A DNA stretch of 64,000 nt, taken from Ehretia macrophylla. Its lineage: Eukaryota > Streptophyta > Magnoliopsida > Boraginales > Ehretiaceae. The notes beneath the pieces are model-generated. The model worked only from the letters and a program-made list of their open reading frames with translations, was not told the DNA's origin and ran no database searches. Of this stretch, positions 32,162 to 45,500 are shown in pieces. Positions within the stretch are counted from its first letter, which is position 1. The number at the start of each line of letters is the position of its first letter. The stretch lies in assembly GCA_037974665.1 (NCBI GenBank), contig CM075778.1, positions 6,561,001 through 6,625,000 of the forward strand, given 5' to 3'. The position numbers were made by a program, and so were the translations under genes.

Positions 32162-35100
32162 CTATGAATCCCTTTTGAGTTCTCCAAATCTTCCCTTCTC
32201 TTCATGCAGTTGCCGGAACACATCATCCAGCTCTGGAAATGCAGACAAGAGCAGCAACTCGAGAAGATCAAGAACCAGTTTCTTGATACATACAGATGAC
32301 TGCAAATGAGAGAAAAAAGAGCATAATTTGTTATATATCTATCATTCATAACAGCAATTAAAAAGGGAATACAATGCACGTGGGATGCAGTCGACAAATC
32401 CCTCTTGGGACTCTGAAGAAAATTCACAAACAAGAAAATCGCAGGGAAATAAATATCACCTGAATAAAATAATAGAGATCTTTTGCGCATTGTTCATATT
32501 CCTTACGGCCAACAAGGCCTACAATAGCTGCTGGTGCTTTATCTGCAAAAACTTTGTTCCATTAACATCTCCAAAGATGAAGAAGATTTTGATGGCGAAG
32601 AGTCTTCTCTTTAGATAATGAATAAGATAAACAAACTACATTTACCTATCATTAATTCGTAAACAAATTTGGCTCGCCTTTCAGCTTCTTTTTGTTGAAT
32701 CTCTTCAGGTCTCTGGATATCTTCCACGGTAGGGGAAGATTGTGGAGTTGAAGGTCGGCCATGAGGAGGCTTAGAGGACGGGCTTGCAGCAGGTGTAGGC
32801 TGTTGCCGCCTGGGATGCTTTGTTATGAAGATTCCATCTGGCCAAAGTATCTGCCAAAATTTTACAGTACACTTTACTTGACAAAGGGAAATCAAATACG
32901 ACTTCTAATTGAAGAGTGACACTTTTCTGAATAAGCATAGATTGCCACCAAATATAGCAATAAGATTACACATAGTTGCACTCTGTAAGCTATACATAAT
33001 ACAATTTTTTTTTTAAAGAAGTTTTCACAAACATATACATAATACAATTAATTAAACAGGAAAGCAATTCTTATTATATAAATTAATCAAAATGGAAATT
33101 ACTATACAAATTAATTAACATAAAACAATAAATCCTTCCTAAAACAGGAAAGCATTTCCATATTTGGGAAACAAATTCCGAAGGACTTTTAATAGCTTAA
33201 TCAGGGTATAATTGACAGAGAAGTCCTCCTCGAGCAAACATACAAGTTAGCAGGGACAAAGATCAAGTGAAACAGAAGTTTGCAGGAGAGTCATAAAGGC
33301 TTGAAGATACGTCTACTGCTGGCACTCAGCTATGGTAACTTCTCTGGCAGACCATAGCAAGCAGCAGCAACATACACTTGACCACCCATTAGAAAACAAT
33401 TACAAAATGAACGACATAAAGCAATTACAAGTTGGAAAGGTTTGAATGTCATCTTTTGGGATGCACAAATCCAAAGACAGCAAAAGCAATCACCTTCTCT
33501 TCCCACAAAAGGAAATTTCTGATAGAAAATTAAAAGTAAAACAACTATAAATTGGAAGAGTCTGCATCTTATTTTTTGCAATGCACAATAAGAAGCCTTC
33601 AACTTCTCTTCCCATAAAAGGAAAATACGCCCGGAAAACAGAAAGACAACTTTTATTGACTTTGGTTTAAATTTTCATATATTTCCCAGAAACCAAAGTG
33701 TCAAATGTTACCTGCTCAAGCCGCCTGATTCCTGAAGCAACTACAGATGCCCTGCGTAGAACCTGGATTTTCACAATAAGCCAATCATCAAAGGCATCAC
33801 CCATTCCCAACTGTAATACCTGTTTGGCCACCCAAAGAGCCTTTCTCCTAATAGTCCACACAAAGTTAGCATAAGGCAAAAAACGTAAGCAGCTGAGATA
33901 GACTGCCAAATAGTTATACATCTTCAAATATTTCAGTACATTTGAAAATACCTTATCCATCCACCATCTTGAAGCTGAAAAATGACATCAACCAAATCGA
34001 ATATGGGAAGACTTAAATTTGGCGGCACCCACTGCATGGAAGAACAAGAACTAAAACTATTATAGATGCAAAAACATTAACCAAACCAACTTCTTCAAAT
34101 AGAGTATTACCCAATTATTACTACCTCAAAGCAACTTCAAGCTTTCTGTAGCAAATTAGGGAGAATCCCCAGGCTCACAACAATAAAATTTGCATTGTGA
34201 AGAGAAGTAGTCAGGCATTACCTCGCTAGGGAGGGCTGGATCAGCGTCATCATCTTTGGGCAATTTGTGTGACATGTGCAAACCAGCATCACCCGATTTT
34301 ACAGTCTTCTCAAAGTTTTTGGTTGAAAGTTCATTTTTTCGCATCGCATCGTCAGAATCACTACTAGAATCGTTGAAAGCCTTCCCCTCATTGGCTGGAC
34401 TTTTAGAAGGAGAAAGAGAAACATTTTTCGCATTCGATTTTGATCCATCTGCAATACGTTCGTGCTTCATTGGCAATACAGACTTGTTTTCAACTTTTGC
34501 TTGTTGACTCTTAGAGGATGGATGATCAGCAGCAGGCGATACATGATCCTGATGTTCTCTCCTCTTTCCATAGGCAGCATCGAGGTTAACTGAAATTAAG
34601 AAGCAACTTGAAATTATTACAAAGTGAGACAGATATAGTAAAACCAGTAGGCGTGAATCAAAAGTCACCTGATAATGTTTCAACTATTGATAAAGGATTT
34701 GAATAGAGATATGTCTGCAATATGAAGACCGTATGATAATCAGAGCTAGCAAGGAAATACAAGAAAGAGCACACAGCAAAAACAATATTTTAGTAAAATA
34801 TGTCAAACCTGAGAATCAACACTAAGAAAATCCCAAACTTCAATAGAACTTGAAACAGTTGGAAGCTGCAGAAGCTCCTGATTGAAAACAACAGAGAAAA
34901 ATAAAGGAAAACCAGGTGAGATTATATGTCTATTAAAACAAAACCAAGTGGTACTAGACTTTTGCCAGAAAAAATTTCATACAAGTAAAACCAATGAAAT
35001 TATAGCACTGGTCCCAAAAGCAGATGATAGAGAACAGTAGCATTTCTTAATACTTTGGCACAAAGAAGGGAGGGAGGACAGAAGGGAAGGGAGAAGGGGC

Positions 35101-38100
35101 AAAAGCCCTTTCCCTGGGAAAGGATATCTTAAGGCCATATCACTATATCACAGGATGTAGAGTGAGGGAAATAAGTTATATTTCTATTATACAATTTAGC
35201 ATTTTCCTCTAGAAAATCGGAAGCTCATTAAAAAACTTATAAAATTTTCAATTTCAAAGTCCAACTTCCCCCAAGTTGAAAGAATTGAAAATTTGTGGAC
35301 CAGAAGCTTTGTTTGGTCTCTCTTTCTATCTTCCTGCCAAAGAAATATAGAAATCTCAAATCCCCCTTCACTTATCAATTTCTGATTTCTAATACTGCCA
35401 CTTTTCTCCATACTACATGTAATGCAAAAGATCAGAAGGGCTGAGGAAAGCTAGAAGGAACAGTGGTGGGACTGAGGTGTCAGAATCCAGCACTATAAAA
35501 AATGACCTTCAAATACTTGTCGAGCAATTTACACCGTTCTTGAATGACAAAAACATCTAGCCCTGTTGATAGGAAGTGCTTTGGTGGCAAATGAAGATTG
35601 TATTCAGAAAACTCCTTGAGGCGCCGATGTAGCTCCTCAAAATGTCGAAACCTATCAGCAGGAGCCACTAAATTCAGTTAAAGAATCCACCATGGTCATA
35701 GAAAACAACGCTTTGTAAATCTCAGAAAATAATTTGAAGATTTGGCAGATGAAGAATACAAAAAGAAGAATTAGTATTAGAGATAAATGATCAGAAATGT
35801 TTCTGGCTTATACTGGCACCTTCTTTTGATGGACCAGCTGTTGTTATTTACGTCAGTAACAGATATGGAATAAACAGCAAATGTTCTGGAGCCACTCTTC
35901 ACAATATTTGCACCCAAGACCTGCAATGGCGAACGAACTTATTCCTTCTCACTATGAACAATTAACCAGATGAAGAACACCAAAATAAGCAGAAGATTGA
36001 AAATAGAAAAAGATGAAACCTGTCAAGTACCTCGCATCTTAACTTCCAGAAAGAATCAGAAATTATTGGAGCATTTGAGAAACTTGCAGTGAACGTATGA
36101 CTATCAGGTAAAGAAGCAGAAAACACACACGATGATGCAGTTGCTCCACTACTAATTCTATTCAATAGTTCTGCTTCCGAATCATCACTTGAGTTTTCAT
36201 ATTTTACATTTCCTTTACCCGTGTCCAGTAAATCCTGTCCATCTCCCAACAAAAAGGTTGTCCTTTCAACCTCCTGCCAAACATGTCCTTTTTCACCATT
36301 TAACCTTGACTTTTTCCTCTTGGATTGCGTTCTAGGCATTCTTTGTACATATTCCTTGCTTGTTTTTCTCGTTTTTCTACTATCAAAATTTTCAAGAGGA
36401 TGATGGATGTGATGAACATTTCTTCTATTTTTTCCATCCCAAACTTTAACACCAGGAGAGTCTAGACCCGTTACACTAATTTCTTCATCTTCAGTAGTGT
36501 AAGAACTACTGCTCTCTGATTTAGTGTCATCTGAATTCATGATGTCCTCCTTTTCTTCTTCTTGATATGAAAAACCTAAAGCATGACTTTGACTGTTCCG
36601 GTTGCTATGACCTTTCTCAGAAAAAGTGTCCTTGAATTCCCCACCCTTTTCCTTCTGCCTACCAGATGCCTTCAAGTGATCCACAGATTTAACAATCCCT
36701 GCTGACTGATCTCTTGCGACTGGAGCAGCCAGCAGATTTGCTCCCTCCTTCGTTTTGTAATTTCTGCCTTTCGTCCACATGTCATCAAAATGTTCTGGAG
36801 CCAGAGCTTCAGTCTTTCGGCGAGAAAGCATATCCAACATATCACCCCATTCTCCTCCAGACTGGTGTCGTTGGAGACCTCCTTCATCACCTTTCTCAGG
36901 TTCTGATGGCAATGAACTCCAAGAACGGGTAGATCTTGTATCAATGAGAAGCAAAGGATCCTTATTTGGTTCGTTGGATGCAGGTTTCTCTGCATCAGGT
37001 TTACGCTGATCCTTTTTTAACTGTACAAGTTCAACACCCTTGACAGAAGGATCTAGAAAGGGGGAAAATTGATCAGATGATTTCTCCAATGACCCATTTT
37101 CTTTTAAATGGGTTGTCACTTGTGCTCTTATACTTCCTTTATCAGCTTTTTTCAAAGATATAACTAGAGATTCAATCCTCTCATTAATAAACCTGCAACC
37201 AAATTTGATAAACAGGTAAGGATAGAGACACAGAAATGTGCATTTCTCCTTTTAAAGTATCCATACCTTGGGCTAGCCAAATTTAGTACAGGTCGCATGA
37301 CAACACAAGCCAAGAGCTCCCGAACAATGTAGCGGAACAAAGAGCATTGCAGATTCTCTGGCTTGAACGTCAATGAAATCAGACCATCCATAAGATGCTG
37401 GAGAACCTTTAAGTATACAAATCAAAATATTATATAATTTACCAAGCAACATGCGTATGTTACAAAAGAAACAACTTATCCAGTCACCATGCAAGAGATA
37501 ACCTTATGCTCAGCTTCAGAAGAAAATAGAGCAGGGTGCAACTTGTTTTCTGCAGCTAGAACATACTTTATTTCAACATCCAGCTCTTCAATTGATAAGG
37601 ATCTCGATTGTTGTTTCTCAATCTTTGTCTTGCTTGCACGAAACACCTCCAAATTGGTGCATATCAGACCAATAATATCCCTGCATTCAGAAGGAAAAAG
37701 ATTTTCTAGAAATAAAAGAAAAAGATTCAATCAAGGCTGGAGAAAGTCAGCAATATCTCTGGAATCAAAACCTTGTCAACAGATTTATTAGATTGATATT
37801 TCTTGAGCGATATGAAATTTCCGCCAGCACACCATTGATGATCTGCACAAGCTCTTCTGGACCTTGTCTATCAGGAGTAAGGCGGGAGTACCAGAGATCT
37901 GTCACCCACTCAGAAACAATATGTCTAGTGAACTGATCTATTGCATCCTCAACAACAGGTGAGTTGACTTTCTGCCTCCAGTCAATAGTTTTAGCTTGAG
38001 GGCCTTCAAAGAGTTTCCTCTGAGGAGCACTGTTCACGGAAGCTGGTTTGCTTTTGTAAGTTATAGCTCTTCTCCGCATCTCAAAGTCCAAGGAGAAATA

Positions 38101-40138
38101 GCGGATTATGATTATTAACAATCCAGCAGCAGGCAAATTTATCAACACCGAAGAGCTCGTCACTGTGGAGGGCCAAAGCAAGAGAGAGTATGAGATGGCA
38201 AAGAAAGACTAACGCAGCCAGTTTCCAGAGATTACTAGGAAAGAAATGAACTTAGTCAAGAAGAAAAAGTTAATGTTCCTGTAGCATGTATTTAGTGAGA
38301 GAACACACAGTTTGCTTTTTCTCTTATTAACACTCGATTTTCCATCATTTTCTTAATATGCAAATTAATACTAGTGACTTTCTTTGTTCATTAATACAAA
38401 CTCGTCACAACTAGTTATTTGCCATTTCAATGTAGAAAATTCAAAAAAAAGTATGTTCTTTTCACTGCTTATCAGTTTTACTTGTCTTGGTGCTATAAGA
38501 TGCCATTTGGCCCAGTATATTCATTTTTGAAAGTAATTTAGCAATTAGAATGTAATTTTGTATGGTGTTTGAGAGCCCAACTTGTATTTAGATTTTGCAA
38601 ACAGAAACTGCTTGTACTTCCATAACTTCTGTGTTTCTTTAAAAAGTAATTAAAAAAAATAATTATAGGAAGAAAAATAAATTCTAGAGAGGAAGACCGA
38701 ATTTACCTCAAAACTAGGTCAATAGGTAATTTCTCATGGATCTAACAACATCAATTAGATAACCAACAGGAACAAGAAAACCATAGACAATTGTTCAACA
38801 TTTAGTACTCATTGAACACACCATTAAACTGAATTTTGTAAGCCTATCAAAGTTGCAATCTCATGACGCCACGCAACAAAGTAAAGCCCCAGCAGATTTA
38901 GAAGAATATAAGCCTAAGGTCTTCTCCAACAGTAAAGCATCAGTTCTTTGTAAAGTGAATACATTATACATGCCATATTATTCTTTTTATAACTATAATC
39001 TCTTTGGAAGAATAATTCGCACAAATAAAGCTTTCTATGCAACCAACTTGCGGCATATTGCTAGAGCCATGAACTAGATGCAATTCAAGATGAAGCATTT
39101 CACATCTTGATTTCCATCTTAACAAAATTTCAATCAGCATCCATTCAACCGGAAAGATTAGCCTCCCACTTTCAAAGAAGCCTGCTTCTTTGAGTTTTGA
39201 CAGAATACTTCCACAATGATCCAAAATTCTTTGCTCTCATATGAAGTCCATCAGCACTCAATATAGCTATGAGAAGAACCACCTTTCGAAGCAGATTAAA
39301 TAATGGAACTAACTCACTCGTTTAGAGCGAATAGACAAGACTCAAGATATATGTGATAGTGCCCATTAGGAAAGTTGTTCTAGTACCAACATTATTTCTT
39401 TCAAAAGTTAAATACAGATCTGAACAAGGAAAACATATAAATTGTCTCTCTTTCCCAATTAGAGTATTCTTGTTTTCTCCCAAAGTAGTAGGATATACAG
39501 GTTGCCTACAACTACAAACTCCCCAAATATCCCAGAACCGAAACAGAAAAGATCCAAAAAAATTTCAACTCACACTCTTCACAAAAATGTAGACAAGATG
39601 GAATTCCATTAAATTTATTAACCACCATCATAATTTCCCAAAATGAAGGTGAATGTTGTTTCTATACAGCTCAATGGCACAGTACCTTGTCAGCCTTCAA
39701 CAAAGGTGGGAAGCTCGTGCCACCCACCTCCTACTACCTGTATCGTTCCACTCCATTCCTCCCACAAACACCCCCACCACCCGACGAAATACAGAGTGGG
39801 CCTACATAGAGTCAGCAATCACTAGATAAAACCCTAGAAACATATAGCTCCAACGACAACTAAGCTAAATTCCTTCCACATTTCGCATCGAATGATCCCA
39901 CACATTGATGCATTCACACAGTAAAGCCCTTGGTCCAATGCATTAAATAAAATAAATCAAATTAAAGAATCAACATTCTTCATTTATATGTGGAAAAAAA
40001 AAATTAAAAATACAAAAAAGAGCACTCACATGACATTAGGTAGGAAAGGCCAACAACGCAGACGATGAGCAAAACAATCCGCTTCTTCGCTTCCTCCACG
40101 AGGTCCTTCACTGTCGCCGATTGCTTCTCGCTGCTCAT
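32162..40138 (-). CDS. PXA-PX-Nexin_C protein, sorting-nexin 13/14-like (15 exons)
   Basis: Exons (minus strand): 40138-40030, 38162-37772, 37680-37503, 37406-37267, 37192-36031, 35920-35820, 35651-35507, 34877-34809, 34714-34669, 34589-34222, 34031-33952, 33847-33712, 32850-32646, 32542-32460, 32299-32162; 1116 aa. Two hydrophobic segments at about 17-36 and 37-56 should anchor it in a membrane. The PXA domain follows (about 100-290). Then comes a long charged low-complexity linker (about 300-640). The PX domain (about 648-770, with RRFRHFEELHRRL) should bind phosphoinositides. A second Ser-rich linker and the C-terminal Nexin_C domain (from about 915) complete it. The order matches SNX13/14-type proteins and Arabidopsis At2g15900. 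An RGS domain, present in animal relatives, was not seen, as in other plant members. The role is probably in endomembrane contact or trafficking. All introns are GT-AG and in phase. Confidence 0.9.
33424..33640. repeat. Imperfect tandem duplication in an intron, unit about 115 bp
   Basis: Two diverged copies share AAYTGGAARRGT, GCATCTT/TCATCTT, GCACAA and CTTCTCTTCCCA-AAAAGGAAA in the same order (about 33424-33537 and 33541-33640). They lie in the intron between exons 12 and 13 of the PX gene. Confidence 0.6.
38163..40029 (-). other. Long first intron of the PX gene
   Basis: This 1867-base intron follows a 109-base first exon. It is AT-rich and holds only short chance ORFs; no element with clear ends was found in it. 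Confidence 0.6.
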
Positions 40139-42580
40139 TTTTTGACCTCTGAGATCAAATTCAATTCTTCACACTTCCCAAAAAATCACCAAAAAAATAT
40201 ATAAATCAATAGGCCAAATTTTAATTCATTTTTAGCCGATCAAAACTCTCTGCATTCTCAATTTTCACGCGATCATCTCTGAAAAATCACAAAAAAATTC
40301 CAAATCGAGAAAAAAAATGGATTTTTGCAAAAACAATTAGGGCAGAAAAATGATCAAATGTTGATCGAAAAATTCAATTGAGTGTAAGGTCTTGAAGTGA
40401 ATTGACTGAAAAGGCAAAGACCGTTAGGTTTAATGCGTGTCTGTGTGTGTATGATGTTTGTGTGTTTGTGTGTGAGACATTTGAGTTTACATGTGTAATG
40501 CGTATAGGCCTATTTTGGACAGGTTTCAATTGATGCCATATGGATTTAAGTTGGGGTCCCTCTTGGTATCACCAATTGATCAAAATGGCTTAATATTTAA
40601 GTTGCAATCGTTTTTTACTACTCGGTTTTAAGTATTAATTTGAGTTTTAACTATTATTTTTGTACTATTATTTCTTAAATGATTAGGATGTTCGAAATTA
40701 ATTAAATACAGTAGAACTTTTTTAAATTAATACTCGATAAATTAATAATCTCTTTTAATTAATAAAAATATTCGATCCCGATTTGGGACCAGTGTAAAAA
40801 GTTAATAAATTCGATAAAATTATAACATAATACATTTTTAAAAAAAATCCTTTGTATTTTATTGATTCAAATATTTCATAAATTAATAATTAACTAAAAA
40901 GTACATAATAAATTGACTATGAGATCTTAAAATATGAATCAAGAGTAGCTTATTTTTAGTTGAACTTCAAATCTAGTTAAATCTCATATTTAATTATTTA
41001 AAGAGAAAAAATTGAGATAATCCTACAAGAATTAGGATAAAAAATTAGAGAAATTAGTTCTCATCCTAATCCTACAGGGACTTGGATATGATATTATAAA
41101 TTTTTTTTTTTCTAATCATACTAAATTAAATTTTATCTTCTATTCTCATTACATATCTTTTCAAATTAGATCAAAAAAATACAAGTTACTTTTCAAAAAA
41201 ATACATCATAATCATAATATGTTTACTATAAAGCCAAAAAAATAAAAAATATATCTATTAATTAATAGTTATTAATTTATCGATAAATTAATATCTCGTT
41301 AAATTAATAGAATTCGATAAATTAATATCTCGTTAAATTAATAGAATTTGATAGTCCTAACGCTATTAATTTAAAGAGGTTCTATTGTACTCGTATACAT
41401 AATAGCTTAATTAAGAATGGAGAACAACGTGCTCTTATTTGCAAGCATAATAAACATGTATAGAAGTTTCTTCTTTCTCTAGCTTTCCAAGTTATCAATT
41501 GTCATAGTTTTTCAGTTATATGAATTCTAACTCTCACGTACTCTTTTGAATATGACATGTGATAAATGATGTATAACAAAACTTAGGTGTATTGTATGGT
41601 GTATAACAAAACTTAGGTATATTGTATGATTTTTCTTTTGTTTTTTTATCAATTGCCCTTATATATGTAACAAAATGCTGAGCTACAATTGAAATTCTTT
41701 TAGATTCTTCTGAAAATGAGAAGAAATTGTGTATCGACTAAATAGCTTTAAATTATATTAATCCAGGAGATGCAGAGTGTTTGATAAGTTTTTTGGTTTG
41801 ATAATTTTTGGTTGTTAACTAAAGTTTGGCTATTTATGATTTTTATTTTATAAATATGGTTTGATTTATATAATTGAAAATTTTGAATTAGTTAATATTT
41901 TGATATTTAATGCTTTAAATTAAACTATGGTTATAAGGCTAGTGTAAAAGCATTAATTTAGTCTGCAAAATATATTTGGTAACACATTACATTAATCAGG
42001 ATGCATATTGCATAAAACTATAGAAAAAAGTATTGTAAAGAAGCCATGTCCAAAACTTAAGTGCAATACCCATCATTACTTCAATGTATGTTTTTTTTTT
42101 CTTCTTTTAAAATTTCAAATTCTTTTGCCTAGCGAATGAAGGAACTTTTGGTTTCACCACCAGGTTTTTGATCTAGTGATATATTCTTTGATATAATTAT
42201 AAGGAATTGCTAGATCAATTCTCGTAAGTAATATCATTTAATATATATTATACTGTTTAAACTTCTATTAAATAATAATAAAAAAAAAAACTTTCGATTT
42301 CACATATCCTAATCCTTTCATGTCTCGGACTCGCAACTATAAAAGGAAAGTAAACCTTTTAATGCATGCTAATCATTGATTGATCATTATTATTAGGAAA
42401 TTACCAAGTTTAATAAAATAGTTTCCTCTCTCTTATAATTAGCATTTTTTACATGGTAGTAAATTAGCCCCAACGTAGTCATTGTTGCACAATTCTCAAC
42501 TCATGTTTAGTTGTTTTTCTTCGTCTCTTCCACTTTTTCATCTAGTGCTTGATTCTGCAAGCAGCCATATTGGAACAGCC
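40139..42580. other. Intergenic, very AT-rich, with one MITE
   Basis: The first 300 bases upstream of 40138 should be promoter and 5' UTR of the PX gene, with a GT-rich run at 40436-40475. The Emigrant-like MITE occupies 40709-41387. From 41390 to 42580 no gene or clear element was seen. Confidence 0.55.
40709..41387. mobile_element. Emigrant-like MITE (pogo / Tc1-mariner type), 679 bp
   Basis: The left end reads CAGTAGAACTTTTTTAAATT, followed by AATACTCGATAAATTAATA. The right end read inward is CAATAGAACCTCTTTAAATT, followed by AATAGCG. Both are flanked by TA (40707-40708 and 41388-41389), the expected target duplication. The known Arabidopsis Emigrant family begins CAGTAAAACCTCTATAAATT. 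Inside the right arm a unit of about 34 bases (AATTCGATAAATTAATATCT) is repeated in tandem. There is no coding capacity. Confidence 0.85.
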
Positions 42581-45500
42581 ATGTCGATGTTTCCTTTTTC
42601 CTTCTATGAAGATATACCAACTGTGAGCTCTATATTCTTTTTCTTCTCTCCTTTCTTTGCTAGGTTTCTTTTTCTTCTTTTTTTCTTGATCATGGTTTTT
42701 AGTTCTTGTCAAAGACGGATACAAGTCATAGACGGTAAAAACTACAGTTTTCACGAAATATATTAAAACTTTTCGTACTTTTAGGCCATGAAATTACTTA
42801 GCATCATAGATTTATAAATTTTGGTATTTAAAACCGCTTTAGCCCTCAATGGTTTGGTATCGAAAATCACCAAAAATCTCTTCTAATAATAATGTCTCTG
42901 ATATTTTTACGGACTATACCTAATGAAAAAAGATTTAGTTTAGTATAGTTTGTTGTAATTTTTAATTATTCTAAGAAAAAACTTTAGTTTGGACAACGAT
43001 GTCCGATTAAAAAAAAAAAAAAAAAAGACCCTATATGTATGAGAATTCACCTCTGTATGAGGTCTTGACAGTCTGACTGTCCAAATTAAAAAGTTTCTCA
43101 TTCTTTCTTGATACTATTCTCTTGTTATGTAATATTATTGACGGGGTTGTTTTTATTTTTGTTTGTGATAGTTTGATGAAGTCAAAAGTGAGATATCCAA
43201 CATTGTTGGACTTCCCAATGTGAAGCCACAACTGGAGACAGTCATTGAGAAAATTATGGCTGCCGAGAAGATAGCCAGTGATGGGTACGAAGTCGTTCCT
43301 CCCAAGCTCTTCCATATGGCGTTTGTTGGCAATAGTGGAACAGGTAACTTCTTTTCTTTCATGCCTCCACTTTTGTCTACACGACAGCATGCACATAATA
43401 GCTATCATGTTTTGTAATAGTTTAGGAATTGTTATTCCATTAGTTGGTACCAATGAGTACCTCTATTATTGGTTTTGGGTGAAGTTGTAAATAAATAATT
43501 TGTTGTGATTAAATTTCTAAAATTTAAGTATATGCACTTCATCACAAACATACATTATTAGGGGTGAATTTAAAATTTTTTTCAATGCGAGTTATAACAC
43601 ATAATTTTTTAACTCTACGAATATATTTAGGGGTGAATTCACAATTTTTTCTCAATGTGGATTATAACACATAATATTTTAACTCTACGAATATATTTTT
43701 ATATTTAGTAGGGACTGACTAATTTTTAAGTAAAAATACATAGATATTTTAAATATTTTCTGAAAAAAAAAAAAAGCATAGGGCCTAAAGATTTTTAAAC
43801 TTTTCTTTGGATCACTAGTTCATACTTAGCTACGCCACGGGCAAACATTACTTGGTCCTTAACTGACATTGAATATATATTATAACGTAGTATAGCATCA
43901 TAAAATTTATAATTTTAAGTTGTATTGAACCTGTTATGTATAAGTTTTTAGGTATCAAAAAAGAAGAAAAAAAGTTAATATAGGGTTTGTGTTATATATT
44001 TCTCACACTTAGATTCTGTCACGACTTGTATATATACATTTTTCTGTAAGTTGAATGGAATATGGATCGGAAAGCGATTTCTTCCGACATGTCATTCTTT
44101 AGCTTGGACTTAACAGTAACCTTCATTGACTCCTTGAATGATTTATGTGCATCCGGGGTTGCGTAACTTTTTAGTTTTATTTGGAGCGTCAAGTTGAGTA
44201 CATTCAATTAAATTTTTATGCGTATATCCAACAAAGAAAAGTACATGCTAAATAAAATTTGTATAAATAAAAAATGGAAAAATTAGTACCTTTTCTAAAA
44301 AAAATATTGGTAAAACAATTTTGTTCATGGATTGACAAGTTAAATGATCATAAATCTGATCACTTAGAACGTACATAAAAAAAATATTGTATTTCGACCA
44401 GGAATTCAGTTTTCTTTTTGTATTGCCTGACAAATTTTCATAGATTAAATTTTGTTTTGCAAAATTCCTACTGATAAAATATCATAAATTTGTCCTAATT
44501 ATTGGAAGGTGGTGAGTTGATTTTCAGATATCAATGCTTTTGTTATTGAGAATCTTACATGTAGTTCATGCATGTTCTACAGGCAAATCAATGGTGGCTC
44601 AAATTTTGGGAAAATTATTCTATTTAGCTGGAGTTTTACCTTCTTACAATGTCACTGAAATGGGAGGAATTGAAAGAAAGGTATGCCATTATGTAGCACT
44701 CAATTCATTGTAATAACAAAATAATATCTATTAGTCGTTATGGCTCGAATTTCAAACTCAAGCCCACATTGAAGATAAGTTGGAGTCTTGATAAGTTTAA
44801 CTAAACAGAATTAGGAAATAAAAGTTATTGTTTTGTAGGGCAAGGATTAGTTTCCTTTATAGACTTCTTTAGTTTTAGATGCCTCAGAAGTACTTTTTGT
44901 ACTTTGAATTGAGTGAGGGTATAATCAAGTCATGGGTTGTCTGTGAGTATATGAGAAAGGGTTTTTTATAGTTTTTATCCTGAAAAACTGTAATCGTCAT
45001 TTTACGTGATAATAGATTTTTGTGAATATAGGAAAAGGGTGAACCATGGTTTATTTTGTTTTTTTTTGTGTGTCGATGCCTCTGTCCTAACAATTAGTAC
45101 GGGAGGACATAAATATTGGATTATGAGCACTGCAGTCTTCATGTAAGTCTCAAAATAATCTAAAATATTTTAAAAAATTCTTTATTTTTTTCGTATGTAA
45201 AAAGTCAATTAAACCCCACAATTCCACTAGTATTGATCTCCAAATTTATTTTTAGTCCCACCGATAAAATATCTTAGAACTACCCTTGCCTATTAGCAGT
45301 AAAAATTTGTTACTAAGTCATGGATAAAACTTAAAAATGTTCAAGCGTTTTTCTTAATGAAGACACGTGTCAGTTGTCACCTATTAGTAGTAGAAATATA
45401 TTACTAAGTAATGGAAAAAACTTAGAAACGCTCGGTCATCTTGCTTTTGATGACTGTGATAGTGACACCTATTATTTTTTAGTAAGGTCTACATACTTTG

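Noticed and set aside
42482-42766. A separate small gene made of the ORF at 42482-42766
   Set aside because: The T-rich second half is typical intron sequence after a good donor at 42623; better read as first exon plus intron of the AAA gene.
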